From assembly GCF_018476525.1 (NCBI RefSeq), contig NZ_JAHCST010000001.1, positions 62,001 to 126,000 of the forward strand: DNA of 64,000 nucleotides. Reading direction: 5' to 3'. Below, in pieces: positions 32,935 to 40,281 of this stretch (position 1 is its first letter; each line of letters begins with the position of its first letter). The stretch comes from Acrocarpospora catenulata (lineage in GTDB: Bacteria > Actinomycetota > Actinomycetes > Streptosporangiales > Streptosporangiaceae). Under the pieces are notes generated by a model. It worked only from the letters and a program-made list of their open reading frames with translations, was not told the origin of the DNA and ran no database searches. The position numbers were made by a program, and so were the translations under genes.

Positions 32935-34593
32935 TCAGGCGGTGACGAGGTCGAACTGCTCCCAGCCGCCGATGGCGCCCCGGTTGGCGATCAGCGGTTG
33001 CGCGCCGGCGGCCTCGGCGCAGACGTACTGGTTGTTGGCCTGGGCGCGCAGGGTGACCGAGCCGTTGGAGTTGGTGATCAGCGCGAAGGTCTCCCAGGGG
33101 CCGATGGCGGCCCGGTTGGCGATCAGCGGCTGGGCCCCTGCCGCCTCGGCGCAGACGTACTGGTTGTTGGAGCGGGCGCGCAGGGCGATGTTGCCGTTGC
33201 CCAGGTTGACGCGCTCGAACTGCTGGGCGGTCCCGATCGAGCCGCTGCCCGCGATGAGCGCGGCGCCGTTGTTGGCGGTCACGTACTGGTTGTTGGCCCG
33301 GCTGCGCAGCGCGACGTACGTGGTCGTCGGCGGGGTGGTGACCACGGGCGGGGTGGGCCGGTTCGGGGTGAGCGCGATCTGGCCCTTCAGCATGCGCCCG
33401 CCGTCCCGGGTGAGGCGCAGGTAGTAGTCGGAGGAGCAGAACGTGCCGTCCTCGTCCAGGGCCAGCAGCCCGGAGTTGGCCGGTACGCTCGCCAGCGTCT
33501 CCGCCGTCTTGGCGATCTGGTTGCCCTCGTTGAACTCGTCGAACATCGAGATGTAGATGCCCTGGCAGCCGGCCCGGATGACGTTGTAGAACTGGCGCCA
33601 CATGAAGTCGCCGTGCCGCCGGTGCCTTCTGGTCACCTCGCCTGGCATCACGCAGGGCTGGTAGTCGATCCCGCGCGCGTTGCATTCGGCCTGGTCGGGG
33701 ACGGTGAGGTTGGTGTAGAAGTTGTCGGCGTCGGCGATGGTGCTGATCCGGCCGACCATCCACGGCGAGATCATGTGGAAGGCCCGGTAGACGTCGCCGA
33801 AGCCGGCCCGGGAGTCGTTGATGCCCTGCCGCCAGTACGTCGGCACGCCGCCCATCACGTACACGCCCTGGCTCTTGAACCAGTTGATCACGTCCAGGCA
33901 GGGGCCGGGGGCGAACGGGCGGCCGGGGTCGTTGAAGCCGAAGCCCCAGATGCCGACCACGGGCTTGCCGTTCTGGCGGGCGTACATGGGGGAGGCCACG
34001 TGCGCGGACATCTTGTTCTGCCAGTCGGCCTTGATCTCCGACTGCATGTTGGTCCAGCTGGTGATGTCGTACATGACGTACCACTTGATGCCGTTGGCCT
34101 CGGCCGCGGTGCGCACCTTCTGCGTCATCGCGTCCCGGGTGGGGCCCTCCCCGCCGTTGGGGTTGAAGCGCTGGAGCGCGGCGGTGTCGATGCTGTTCTC
34201 CCGCATCCAGCGGAAGTGGGTGTCCACCACCTGCTGGTCCCAGCTGGAGAACAGGGTGGCGGGCTGGCCGTTGCCCAGGTTGGCGTAGGCCGTGACGTAG
34301 GTCTTGGTGAACTCCCGCATGTCCGGCCAGGCCACGATGGTGTTGTTGCTCGGCGACGGCGGCTGCTGGTTGTTGGCGCCGCTCCAGTGCCACCACGCGT
34401 TGATGGGGGCTCCGTCGCCCTTGCAGGCGAACCAGCCCTGATAGCCGACCGTGATCTTGCCCACCACGTCTCCGGGCGGCGACGCCGCCCGGGCCGCGCT
34501 GGTCATCGCCGACAGGACCTGCGACGACGACACCGCGGCCACGGCGGACCCGGTCACTGCGGAAGCCAGGAATCCCCGGCGCGAGACGGCCAC
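32935..34593 (-). CDS. Tat-exported glycoside hydrolase (GH71/GH99-like) with beta-trefoil repeats
   Basis: A 552-residue secreted protein. The Tat signal is SRRGFLASAVTGSAVAAVS. The catalytic part (about 45-410) has the VGYQGWFACKGDGAP and NAWWHWS opening, GIWGFGFNDPGRPF and YISMFDEFNEGNQI, as in xylosidase/arabinosidase-annotated GH71/GH99-like proteins. A Thr/Pro linker leads to three repeats of a fascin/ricin-like beta-trefoil (ALRARSNNQYVCAEAAGAQP). Two of them are nearly identical at DNA level (32981-33038 and 33113-33170). GTG 34593 was chosen because AAGGAG lies 5 bp upstream. Exact substrate unknown. Confidence 0.8.
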   Translation of the reverse strand: MAVSRRGFLASAVTGSAVAAVSSSQVLSAMTSAARAASPPGDVVGKITVGYQGWFACKGDGAPINAWWHWSGANNQQPPSPSNNTIVAWPDMREFTKTYVTAYANLGNGQPATLFSSWDQQVVDTHFRWMRENSIDTAALQRFNPNGGEGPTRDAMTQKVRTAAEANGIKWYVMYDITSWTNMQSEIKADWQNKMSAHVASPMYARQNGKPVVGIWGFGFNDPGRPFAPGPCLDVINWFKSQGVYVMGGVPTYWRQGINDSRAGFGDVYRAFHMISPWMVGRISTIADADNFYTNLTVPDQAECNARGIDYQPCVMPGEVTRRHRRHGDFMWRQFYNVIRAGCQGIYISMFDEFNEGNQIAKTAETLASVPANSGLLALDEDGTFCSSDYYLRLTRDGGRMLKGQIALTPNRPTPPVVTTPPTTTYVALRSRANNQYVTANNGAALIAGSGSIGTAQQFERVNLGNGNIALRARSNNQYVCAEAAGAQPLIANRAAIGPWETFALITNSNGSVTLRAQANNQYVCAEAAGAQPLIANRGAIGGWEQFDLVTA

Positions 34594-34913
34594 GTGCACT
34601 CCTTCTGTCGAGGGACGTTCTGGTACTCGCGCCCCTGGCGGAGGTCGCTGCCCTCGTCAACAGGAGAGATGCGGCGCGCCCGGTATCGCCGGACCGGGCG
34701 ACAGGCCTGCTGGATCGCCACCAGGAGACACGAAGCGGAGCCTGTTATCGCCGCGTAACATCGGACCGCTGGCGTCATCTTGACAGGATTTGATGCACAA
34801 ACGCAACAGCCAAAATGTGCGGAGGAAACTTCTGGACAGGCTGCCTGCAAGAAGCTGCGCGAGGCTGGATCGCTCCAGTCGGGGCGAGTAGGTCGCCCGG
34901 CTAGACATCGGAT
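34594..34913. other. Intergenic stretch between hydrolase and MarR gene
   Basis: About 320 bp without a credible coding sequence. It is moderately AT-richer than the genes and should hold the hydrolase promoter, but no hexamer pair or palindrome was convincing. Confidence 0.5.
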
Positions 34914-35381
34914 CTATCGCTCCGGATCGCCCAGTCGTTCCAGTGCCGGGACCGCTCTGAGCAGGGCGGTCAGCTCCTCCGGGGACAGGCGCTTGAGGTG
35001 CTCGGAGAGCCAGACCTCGCGGCTGCGCAGGATGCGGGCCCGCTCCAGCATGCCGGCGTGGGTGAGCCTGATCAGGGTGGTACGCCGGTCCACGCTGTCC
35101 TGTTCGCGGGAGATCAGGCCGAGGTCGTACAGGCGGTTGAGGGAGCGGGTCACCGAGGGCGGGCTGACACCCTCGCTGGTGGCCAGATCCCCGGCCGTGG
35201 TCGGCTGGTTGCGGGCCACGTTGAAGAGCACGGAGATCAGCGCGTACGAGAGCCCCTCGTCGTTCTGCTGGCGGAGCACCCGGCCCAACCGGCCGATGGC
35301 CATCCGCAGCCGGGTCAGCTCCTCATGGCTGATGGGCGCCGGGTCATTCCCGGCGGAAGCCTGTGCCGAACCGTAGCCCAA
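34914..35381 (-). CDS. MarR-family transcriptional regulator
   Basis: A 155-residue winged helix-turn-helix protein: dimerisation helices flank TTAGDLATSEGVSPPSVTRS (recognition region), then the wing SREQDSVDRRTTLIRLT. The TTG at 35381 follows GGGAG at 7 bp. MarR proteins usually repress their own or a nearby gene and are released by small phenolics or oxidants. Two inverted repeats upstream (35402-35417, 35484-35501) are candidate operators. Target gene unknown. Confidence 0.87.
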   Translation of the reverse strand: MGYGSAQASAGNDPAPISHEELTRLRMAIGRLGRVLRQQNDEGLSYALISVLFNVARNQPTTAGDLATSEGVSPPSVTRSLNRLYDLGLISREQDSVDRRTTLIRLTHAGMLERARILRSREVWLSEHLKRLSPEELTALLRAVPALERLGDPER

Positions 35382-35401
35382 TTCCTATCTCCCGCGTTAC
35401 T

Positions 35402-35417
35402 TTGCGAAAAAACGCAA
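35402..35417. promoter_or_regulatory. Inverted repeat just upstream of the MarR start
   Basis: TTGCG-AAAAAA-CGCAA, 20 bp upstream of the MarR start codon, in the position of an autoregulatory operator or the promoter itself. The A-tract is striking in this GC-rich DNA. Confidence 0.4.
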
Positions 35418-35483
35418 CCCGGAATGCGCGGCACCGGGTATCCCCACCAGCGAGAATAGTTTTAGTGGAACAAGCCTGACAGC

Positions 35484-35501
35484 TACTAGTTTCGACTAGT
35501 A
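35484..35501. promoter_or_regulatory. 18-bp perfect palindromic candidate operator
   Basis: TACTAGT-TTCG-ACTAGTA, perfect 7-bp arms around a TTCG centre, about 100 bp upstream of the MarR gene. A MarR-type dimer site is the simplest reading; as RNA it would also form a stable UUCG tetraloop hairpin. Confidence 0.5.
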
Positions 35502-35777
35502 AATGCGCTTCGCCAAGACCTGAAGTGAAATTTCCTGGATTGGCGTGGACCGGGCGTGCCGTGACCAGGATCCCGGCCGCGCCGAAATTCCGGTGGATTC
35601 CCGTTCTGAGCATTGTCAGGATTCCCGGCACGAGGACGTGGTGGCGTCCTCGGCGTTCCACCGCGCGAAGATCCCCCGATGGGGGTGCCGCCCGCGGCAA
35701 GGGGGCCTCCATGAGAATGATCGACGCGGGACTGCCCCTGGACGCCAAGATGAACCAGTACTGAGTACGATCGGTCA

Positions 35778-36314
35778 ATGACCGAAATGACCGAAACGGC
35801 GGCTGGCTGGCTGGCTCCGGAGGAGCTGGAGTCCATCCGGGGCCGCATGCCGATCCTGTACGTGGACGCGGTGCCCGTGAGGGTGGACGAGTCAGGCGTG
35901 GTAACCCATGTCGGCCTGCTGCTCCGGATAGGAGCGGACGGCACGGTCAGCCGGGCCCTGGTCTCCGGCCGGGTGCTCTACCAGGAACGGGTACGGGACG
36001 CGCTCCTGCGGCACCTGGAGAAGGACCTCGGACCGGTGGCCCTGCCCCGCATCCCGGCCTCGCCGCAGCCGTTCACCGTGGCCGAGTACTTCCCGGCCCC
36101 GGAGGTCACGCCGTACCACGACCCCCGGCAGCACGCGGTGTCGCTGGCCTACATCGTCCCGGTCGCCGGCGACTGCCGCCCGCGCCAGGACGCGCTGGAC
36201 CTGGTCTGGTTCACCCCGGAGGAGGCCGCCTCCCCGCTGGTCCAGCAGGAGATGACCGGCGGCCACGGCGTGCTGCTCCGGCAGGCCCTGGCGCACGTCG
36301 GGCGGTTGCCCTAA
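35778..36314 (+). CDS. NUDIX-like protein (DUF4916 type)
   Basis: A 178-residue protein resembling the DUF4916/NUDIX group: [71 protein letters not shown] canonical Nudix box (GX5EX7REUXEEXGU) is not visible; [20 protein letters not shown] occupies its place with partial matches. Catalysis is therefore doubtful. Its stop overlaps the convergent YnfA-type gene. Confidence 0.75.
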   Translation: MTEMTETAAGWLAPEELESIRGRMPILYVDAVPVRVDESGVVTHVGLLLRIGADGTVSRALVSGRVLYQERVRDALLRHLEKDLGPVALPRIPASPQPFTVAEYFPAPEVTPYHDPRQHAVSLAYIVPVAGDCRPRQDALDLVWFTPEEAASPLVQQEMTGGHGVLLRQALAHVGRLP

Positions 36315-36640
36315 CGCGGCGCGTACATGATCACGGCCACGCCGATCAGGCAGATCACGGCCCCGGCGACATCCCAGCGGTCCGGCCGGAACCCGTCCAT
36401 CACCACGCCCCAGATCAGCGAGCCGGCCACGAACACCCCGCCGTACGCGGCCAGTACCCGCCCGAAGTTGGCGTCAGGCTGAAATGTCGCAACAAAGCCG
36501 TACGCGGCCAGCGCCACAATCCCCGCGATGATCCACAACAGCCCGCGTTCCTCCCGCCACCCCTGCCAGACCAGCCAGGCCCCACCGATCTCGGCGACAG
36601 CGGCGACAGCGAACAGGGCGAGAGACCGGAGGATCGTCAT
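36311..36640 (-). CDS. YnfA/UPF0060-family small membrane protein
   Basis: A 109-residue protein with four hydrophobic segments. [53 protein letters not shown] and [20 protein letters not shown] match the UPF0060 family (SMR-like multidrug transporters). The ATG overlaps the stop of the upstream nucleotidyltransferase (ATGA). Confidence 0.9.
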   Translation of the reverse strand: MTILRSLALFAVAAVAEIGGAWLVWQGWREERGLLWIIAGIVALAAYGFVATFQPDANFGRVLAAYGGVFVAGSLIWGVVMDGFRPDRWDVAGAVICLIGVAVIMYAPR

Positions 36641-37407
36641 GACGGCATTCCAGCACGCCCACCGAGCCGCGCCCGCACCACGATCTCGTGCACCAGCTCC
36701 TGCCCGGCCGCCACCGCGGGCAGCCGGGAGTCCTCCCGGGCCCGCTCCAGCTCGGCCGTCAGCGCGGCCACGTCCGCCGCGAGCACCGCGTGCTCCGGCG
36801 CACCGTCCGGCAGCAGCCCGTGCTCGGCCGCCTGCTTGGCGGCCACCAGCTCCGGCAGGTACGACGGGCCACCCTCCTGCAGCCGGGTCAGATCGGCCAC
36901 AACTTCTCCGGTCCGCATCAGATGGATGCCGGTGAGCAGCACCCGGAACGTGTAAAGCAGCGGCTTCAGCTCCGAGGTGCCCTCGAAGAGCCGCCACTGG
37001 GTGCGGGCGAACCCCAGGTAGTGATGGGCGTGGTGGCTGGTCAGGCAGGCGGGCGCTGCCTCGGCCAGTTCCCGGTGCAGCGGCGAGGTGGCCACCACCA
37101 GCGGGGAGAGCAGCTGTTCCAGCACGTAGCCGTTCCGGCTGAGCAGCAACCGGCAGAACTTGGCCAGGTCGTGGGTGACCAGGTCGACCTCCACTCCGTG
37201 ACGCTCCCAGGAGTGGGTGATCGTCTCAGGGCCATGACGCAGGCCGACGATCTCCGGCAGCGGCAGCAGGTGGACCCCGCGCAGGTCCACGTCCGAGTCG
37301 GCGGACGGGAACCCGTACAGGTGGGCGCCGCTGACCGTCGCGAACACCAGCGGGTGGGGCTGTTCGGCGGGGATGTCGGCCAGCCAGGCGGGGAGCGTGG
37401 CGGTCAC
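36637..37407 (-). CDS. DNA polymerase beta-like nucleotidyltransferase (second of pair)
   Basis: A 256-residue protein with the Pol-beta-type nucleotidyltransferase motif [20 protein letters not shown] (GS-like turn plus DxD) and downstream [18 protein letters not shown]. The C-terminal helical part ([20 protein letters not shown]) fits HEPN-like or substrate-binding helices. The GTG at 37407 overlaps the stop of the paralogue. Target unknown; this class includes tRNA- or protein-nucleotidylating enzymes. Confidence 0.8.
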   Translation of the reverse strand: MTATLPAWLADIPAEQPHPLVFATVSGAHLYGFPSADSDVDLRGVHLLPLPEIVGLRHGPETITHSWERHGVEVDLVTHDLAKFCRLLLSRNGYVLEQLLSPLVVATSPLHRELAEAAPACLTSHHAHHYLGFARTQWRLFEGTSELKPLLYTFRVLLTGIHLMRTGEVVADLTRLQEGGPSYLPELVAAKQAAEHGLLPDGAPEHAVLAADVAALTAELERAREDSRLPAVAAGQELVHEIVVRARLGGRAGMPS

Positions 37408-38069
37408 AGGCAGGATCTCCGTACGGTGGTGAGGAAGTCGTCCACGGCGGCGCGGTCGGGGTGTTCCGGAAGCGGGCAGGGGAGGTCGGTGAGGCCGGTG
37501 GTCAGGGTCTGCCGCCAGTGGTCCAGCTCCGGCCAGGGGAGTTCGCCGCGGCGTACGGCGAGCAGGCGGTCGCGGTAGGCGTCCACGCGGACCAGGGGTT
37601 CGCCGTGTTCGACCAGGTGGCGGCCGGAGATGAGCAGGCGGAGCATGTGCATGGCCTGCTTCCAGTTGGGGCGGGCCGGGTTGAGGCGTTTGAACTGGGC
37701 GTTGGCGTACCCGGTGAAGGTCTCCCTGGCGCGCTGGGAGAGGAAGGCGCGACGCAGGGCCAGGAGGTCGGCGCCGGTGGGGGTGACGCGCTCGACGATC
37801 GGGGACCAGAGGCATTCCAGGACGGTCGGGTTGGCCCCGAGGGCGAGCGTGACGAAGCGTTCGACCTCCCAGGAGAACTGTTCGGGGAGGGGGCCGTCCA
37901 GGTGGGTCGGGGGTTTGTCCAGGCGCCAGAAGAGCGGGGTGGGGGCGGCGTAGACGCCGCGGCGGTCGGTGTCGGACTCGCCGGTTTCCAGCCCGTACGC
38001 CCGGGAGCCGACCACGACGGAGAGGATCGTGTGCTCGGCAACCAGGTCCATAGCGGCTAATCGTGTCAT
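37404..38069 (-). CDS. DNA polymerase beta-like nucleotidyltransferase (first of pair)
   Basis: A 221-residue paralogue of the next gene with GSRAYGLETGESDTDRRGVY and similar downstream helices (ARPNWKQAMHMLRLLISGRH). The ATG at 38069 is preceded closely by AGGA; ATG 38051 is an alternative. The two genes are translationally coupled, so the proteins may act as a heterodimer. Their motifs keep both metal-binding aspartates. Confidence 0.8.
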   Translation of the reverse strand: MTRLAAMDLVAEHTILSVVVGSRAYGLETGESDTDRRGVYAAPTPLFWRLDKPPTHLDGPLPEQFSWEVERFVTLALGANPTVLECLWSPIVERVTPTGADLLALRRAFLSQRARETFTGYANAQFKRLNPARPNWKQAMHMLRLLISGRHLVEHGEPLVRVDAYRDRLLAVRRGELPWPELDHWRQTLTTGLTDLPCPLPEHPDRAAVDDFLTTVRRSCL

Positions 38070-38235
38070 TCCTGGGTAGATGACCGCACATCGCTGAGCA
38101 GGAAGTCCAGCACCTGCTCGGTCTGCCTGCCATCTCCGCCGCGTCCTCCAGGTCGCCGATGATGACGCGGGAAGGATGCAACGCAGAGAATCGGGCATCT
38201 GGCTCGCGCAGGGCGATGTTCGCTAGCGTTCAGCC

Positions 38236-40281
38236 GTGACGATGCAAGCAGACAAGGATCTGCACGAGGATGACGGCGCACCTCCCAGCCACTGGATCCC
38301 GGTGCGCCCCCGGCTGGTCGTGGCCAGCGCGTTCATGTTGTTCCTGGAGCTGGCGCTCATCAGATGGACGGGATCCAACATCGTCCACCTGAGCTACTTC
38401 ACGAACTTCGTGCTGCTCGGGTCATTCCTCGGCATCGGACTGGGCTTCCTGCGGGTCGGGCGGACCAAGCGGCAGCCGTACTACTCGCCGATCGTGCTCG
38501 CCGCGTTGGTGCTGGTCATCAGCTTCTTCCCGGTCGTGGTGAACCGGGAGGCCGACGGCATCCTGTACTTCACCAGCCTGGAGACCAGCGGCCCGCCGGC
38601 CTGGCTCATCCTGCCGGTGATCTTCGTGGCGGTGGCGCTGGTCCTGATGGGCCCCGCCGAGCTGGTCGGACGGTGCTTCCCCGAACTGGGCCGCCTGGAG
38701 GCCTACCGGTACGACCTGATCGGCAGCCTGATCGGCATCGGCCTGTTCACGCTGCTCTCCTTCCTCAGCGCGCCCCCCGTGGTCTGGGGCCTGATCGCCG
38801 CCGCCGCGTACATCGTCCTGCTGCGGCCCAAGTCCGCCGTGCTCCACTTCGGGCTCGTGATCGCGCCCGCCGTGCTCGTGGTCACCGCGCTCGCCCTTGA
38901 AACTTTCACCGCCGGAGCCCTCTGGTCGCCCTACTACAAGGTGACCACCGAGCATTTCGAGCGCGAGGGCGCGCCGATCATGAAGATCTCCGTGAACGGC
39001 ATTCCGCACCAGGAGGCCATCCCCGCCAATCGCCGCCTTGAGTGGGAGCCCCAGTACGGCATGCCGTACGAGCGGGCCGCCACCAAGACCCTGGACGACG
39101 TGCTCATCGTCGGCGCGGGCTCCGGCACCGACGTGGCCATCGCGCTGGCCAAGGGCGCCAAGCACGTGGACGCCGTGGAAATCGACCCCAAGCTCCGCCA
39201 GCTGGGCGGCGAGTTCCACCCCGACAAGCCGTACGACGACCCCCGGGTCACCACCCACATCAACGACGGCCGCGCCTTCCTGGAGCGCACCGACAAGCGG
39301 TACGACCTGATCCTGTTCGCGCTGCCCGACTCGCTCACCCTCGTCTCCGGGGCCAGCTCGCTCCGGCTGGAGAGCTACCTGTTCACCGAGCAGGCGATGC
39401 GCTCGGCCCAGGAGCACCTCAAACCCGGCGGCGCGTTCGCGATGTACAACTACTACCGCGAGATCTGGCTGATGGACCGGCTGGCCAGCACCGCGCAGGC
39501 CGCCTTCGGGCACAAGCCGTGCGTGGACGTGGTCGGCTGGGGCCAGCAGGCCGTGATCACCGCCGGGCTCACCCCGGCCGACCAGGTCTGCGCCGCCGAG
39601 TGGGGCGGCGCGCCCGCCGGCACCCCGCCGCCGACCAGTGACGACCGGCCCTTCCTCTACCTGCACGACACCTCGATCCCGGCCCTGTACCTGATCGCGC
39701 TCGGGCTGATCCTGCTGGTCAGCGTGCTGGCGGTGCGGGCGGTCGCGGGGCCGTACCGGACCATGCGGCCGTACGCGGACCTGTTCCTGCTGGGCGTCGG
39801 CTTCATGCTCCTGGAGACCAAGAACGTCACCGGCTTCGCGCTGCTGTTCGGCACCACCTGGCTGGTGAACGCCATCGTGTTCGCGGGCGTGCTGGTCGCG
39901 GTGCTCGCCGCCGTGGAGGTGACCCGGCGGTTCCGCACCCCGTCACTACCGGTCATGTACGGCGTGATCCTGGTCGGCCTGGTCATCGGCTGGCTGGTGC
40001 CCAACTCGTGGCTGCTCTCGTTGCCGCTGCCGCTCCGGCTGATCACGGCGGTGGTGATCGCCTTCCTCCCGATCTTCGCCGCCAACGTGGTGTTCGCCAA
40101 ACGGTTCGCCGAGACCGAGAACGCCACCATGTCCTTCGGCGCCAACCTCCTCGGCGCCATGGTCGGCGGCTGCCTGGAGTACTTCGCCCTGGTCAGCGGC
40201 TACAACGCGCTGCTGATCGTGGCCGGCGTGCTCTACCTGGGCGCCTTCGCGCTGCTGCCGCGAGCCGCCAGAGCGGCCTGA
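38236..40281 (+). CDS. Membrane-embedded spermidine synthase-like protein
   Basis: A 681-residue protein: about six to seven N-terminal membrane helices (residues 30-220), a soluble Rossmann methyltransferase-like domain of the spermidine synthase family (DVLIVGAGSGTDVAIAL, VEIDPKLRQLGG, INDGRAFLE, LILFALPDS), then about six C-terminal helices from residue 480. Such fusions are widespread but uncharacterised; aminopropyl transfer is not proven. GTG 38236 or ATG 38242 are both possible starts; neither has a clear Shine-Dalgarno. Ends against the convergent permease gene. Confidence 0.82.
   Translation: MTMQADKDLHEDDGAPPSHWIPVRPRLVVASAFMLFLELALIRWTGSNIVHLSYFTNFVLLGSFLGIGLGFLRVGRTKRQPYYSPIVLAALVLVISFFPVVVNREADGILYFTSLETSGPPAWLILPVIFVAVALVLMGPAELVGRCFPELGRLEAYRYDLIGSLIGIGLFTLLSFLSAPPVVWGLIAAAAYIVLLRPKSAVLHFGLVIAPAVLVVTALALETFTAGALWSPYYKVTTEHFEREGAPIMKISVNGIPHQEAIPANRRLEWEPQYGMPYERAATKTLDDVLIVGAGSGTDVAIALAKGAKHVDAVEIDPKLRQLGGEFHPDKPYDDPRVTTHINDGRAFLERTDKRYDLILFALPDSLTLVSGASSLRLESYLFTEQAMRSAQEHLKPGGAFAMYNYYREIWLMDRLASTAQAAFGHKPCVDVVGWGQQAVITAGLTPADQVCAAEWGGAPAGTPPPTSDDRPFLYLHDTSIPALYLIALGLILLVSVLAVRAVAGPYRTMRPYADLFLLGVGFMLLETKNVTGFALLFGTTWLVNAIVFAGVLVAVLAAVEVTRRFRTPSLPVMYGVILVGLVIGWLVPNSWLLSLPLPLRLITAVVIAFLPIFAANVVFAKRFAETENATMSFGANLLGAMVGGCLEYFALVSGYNALLIVAGVLYLGAFALLPRAARAA

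Larger units (their letters stand above)
35382..35777. other. Divergent intergenic region, MarR / NUDIX-like gene
   Basis: 396 bp with two inverted repeats but no supported gene. Short ORFs (e.g. 35525-35764) lack a Shine-Dalgarno and recognisable sequence. Confidence 0.5.

Noticed and set aside
35525-35764. Small ORF of 79 codons between the MarR and NUDIX-like genes
   Set aside because: No ribosome-binding site, no recognisable family and arginine/proline-rich composition typical of chance frames in GC-rich DNA.
38214-38230. TGTTCGCTAGCGTTCAG before the spermidine synthase-like gene
   Set aside because: Resembles the operator left arm but the right arm and spacing differ, and the gene is unrelated to the catabolic set.
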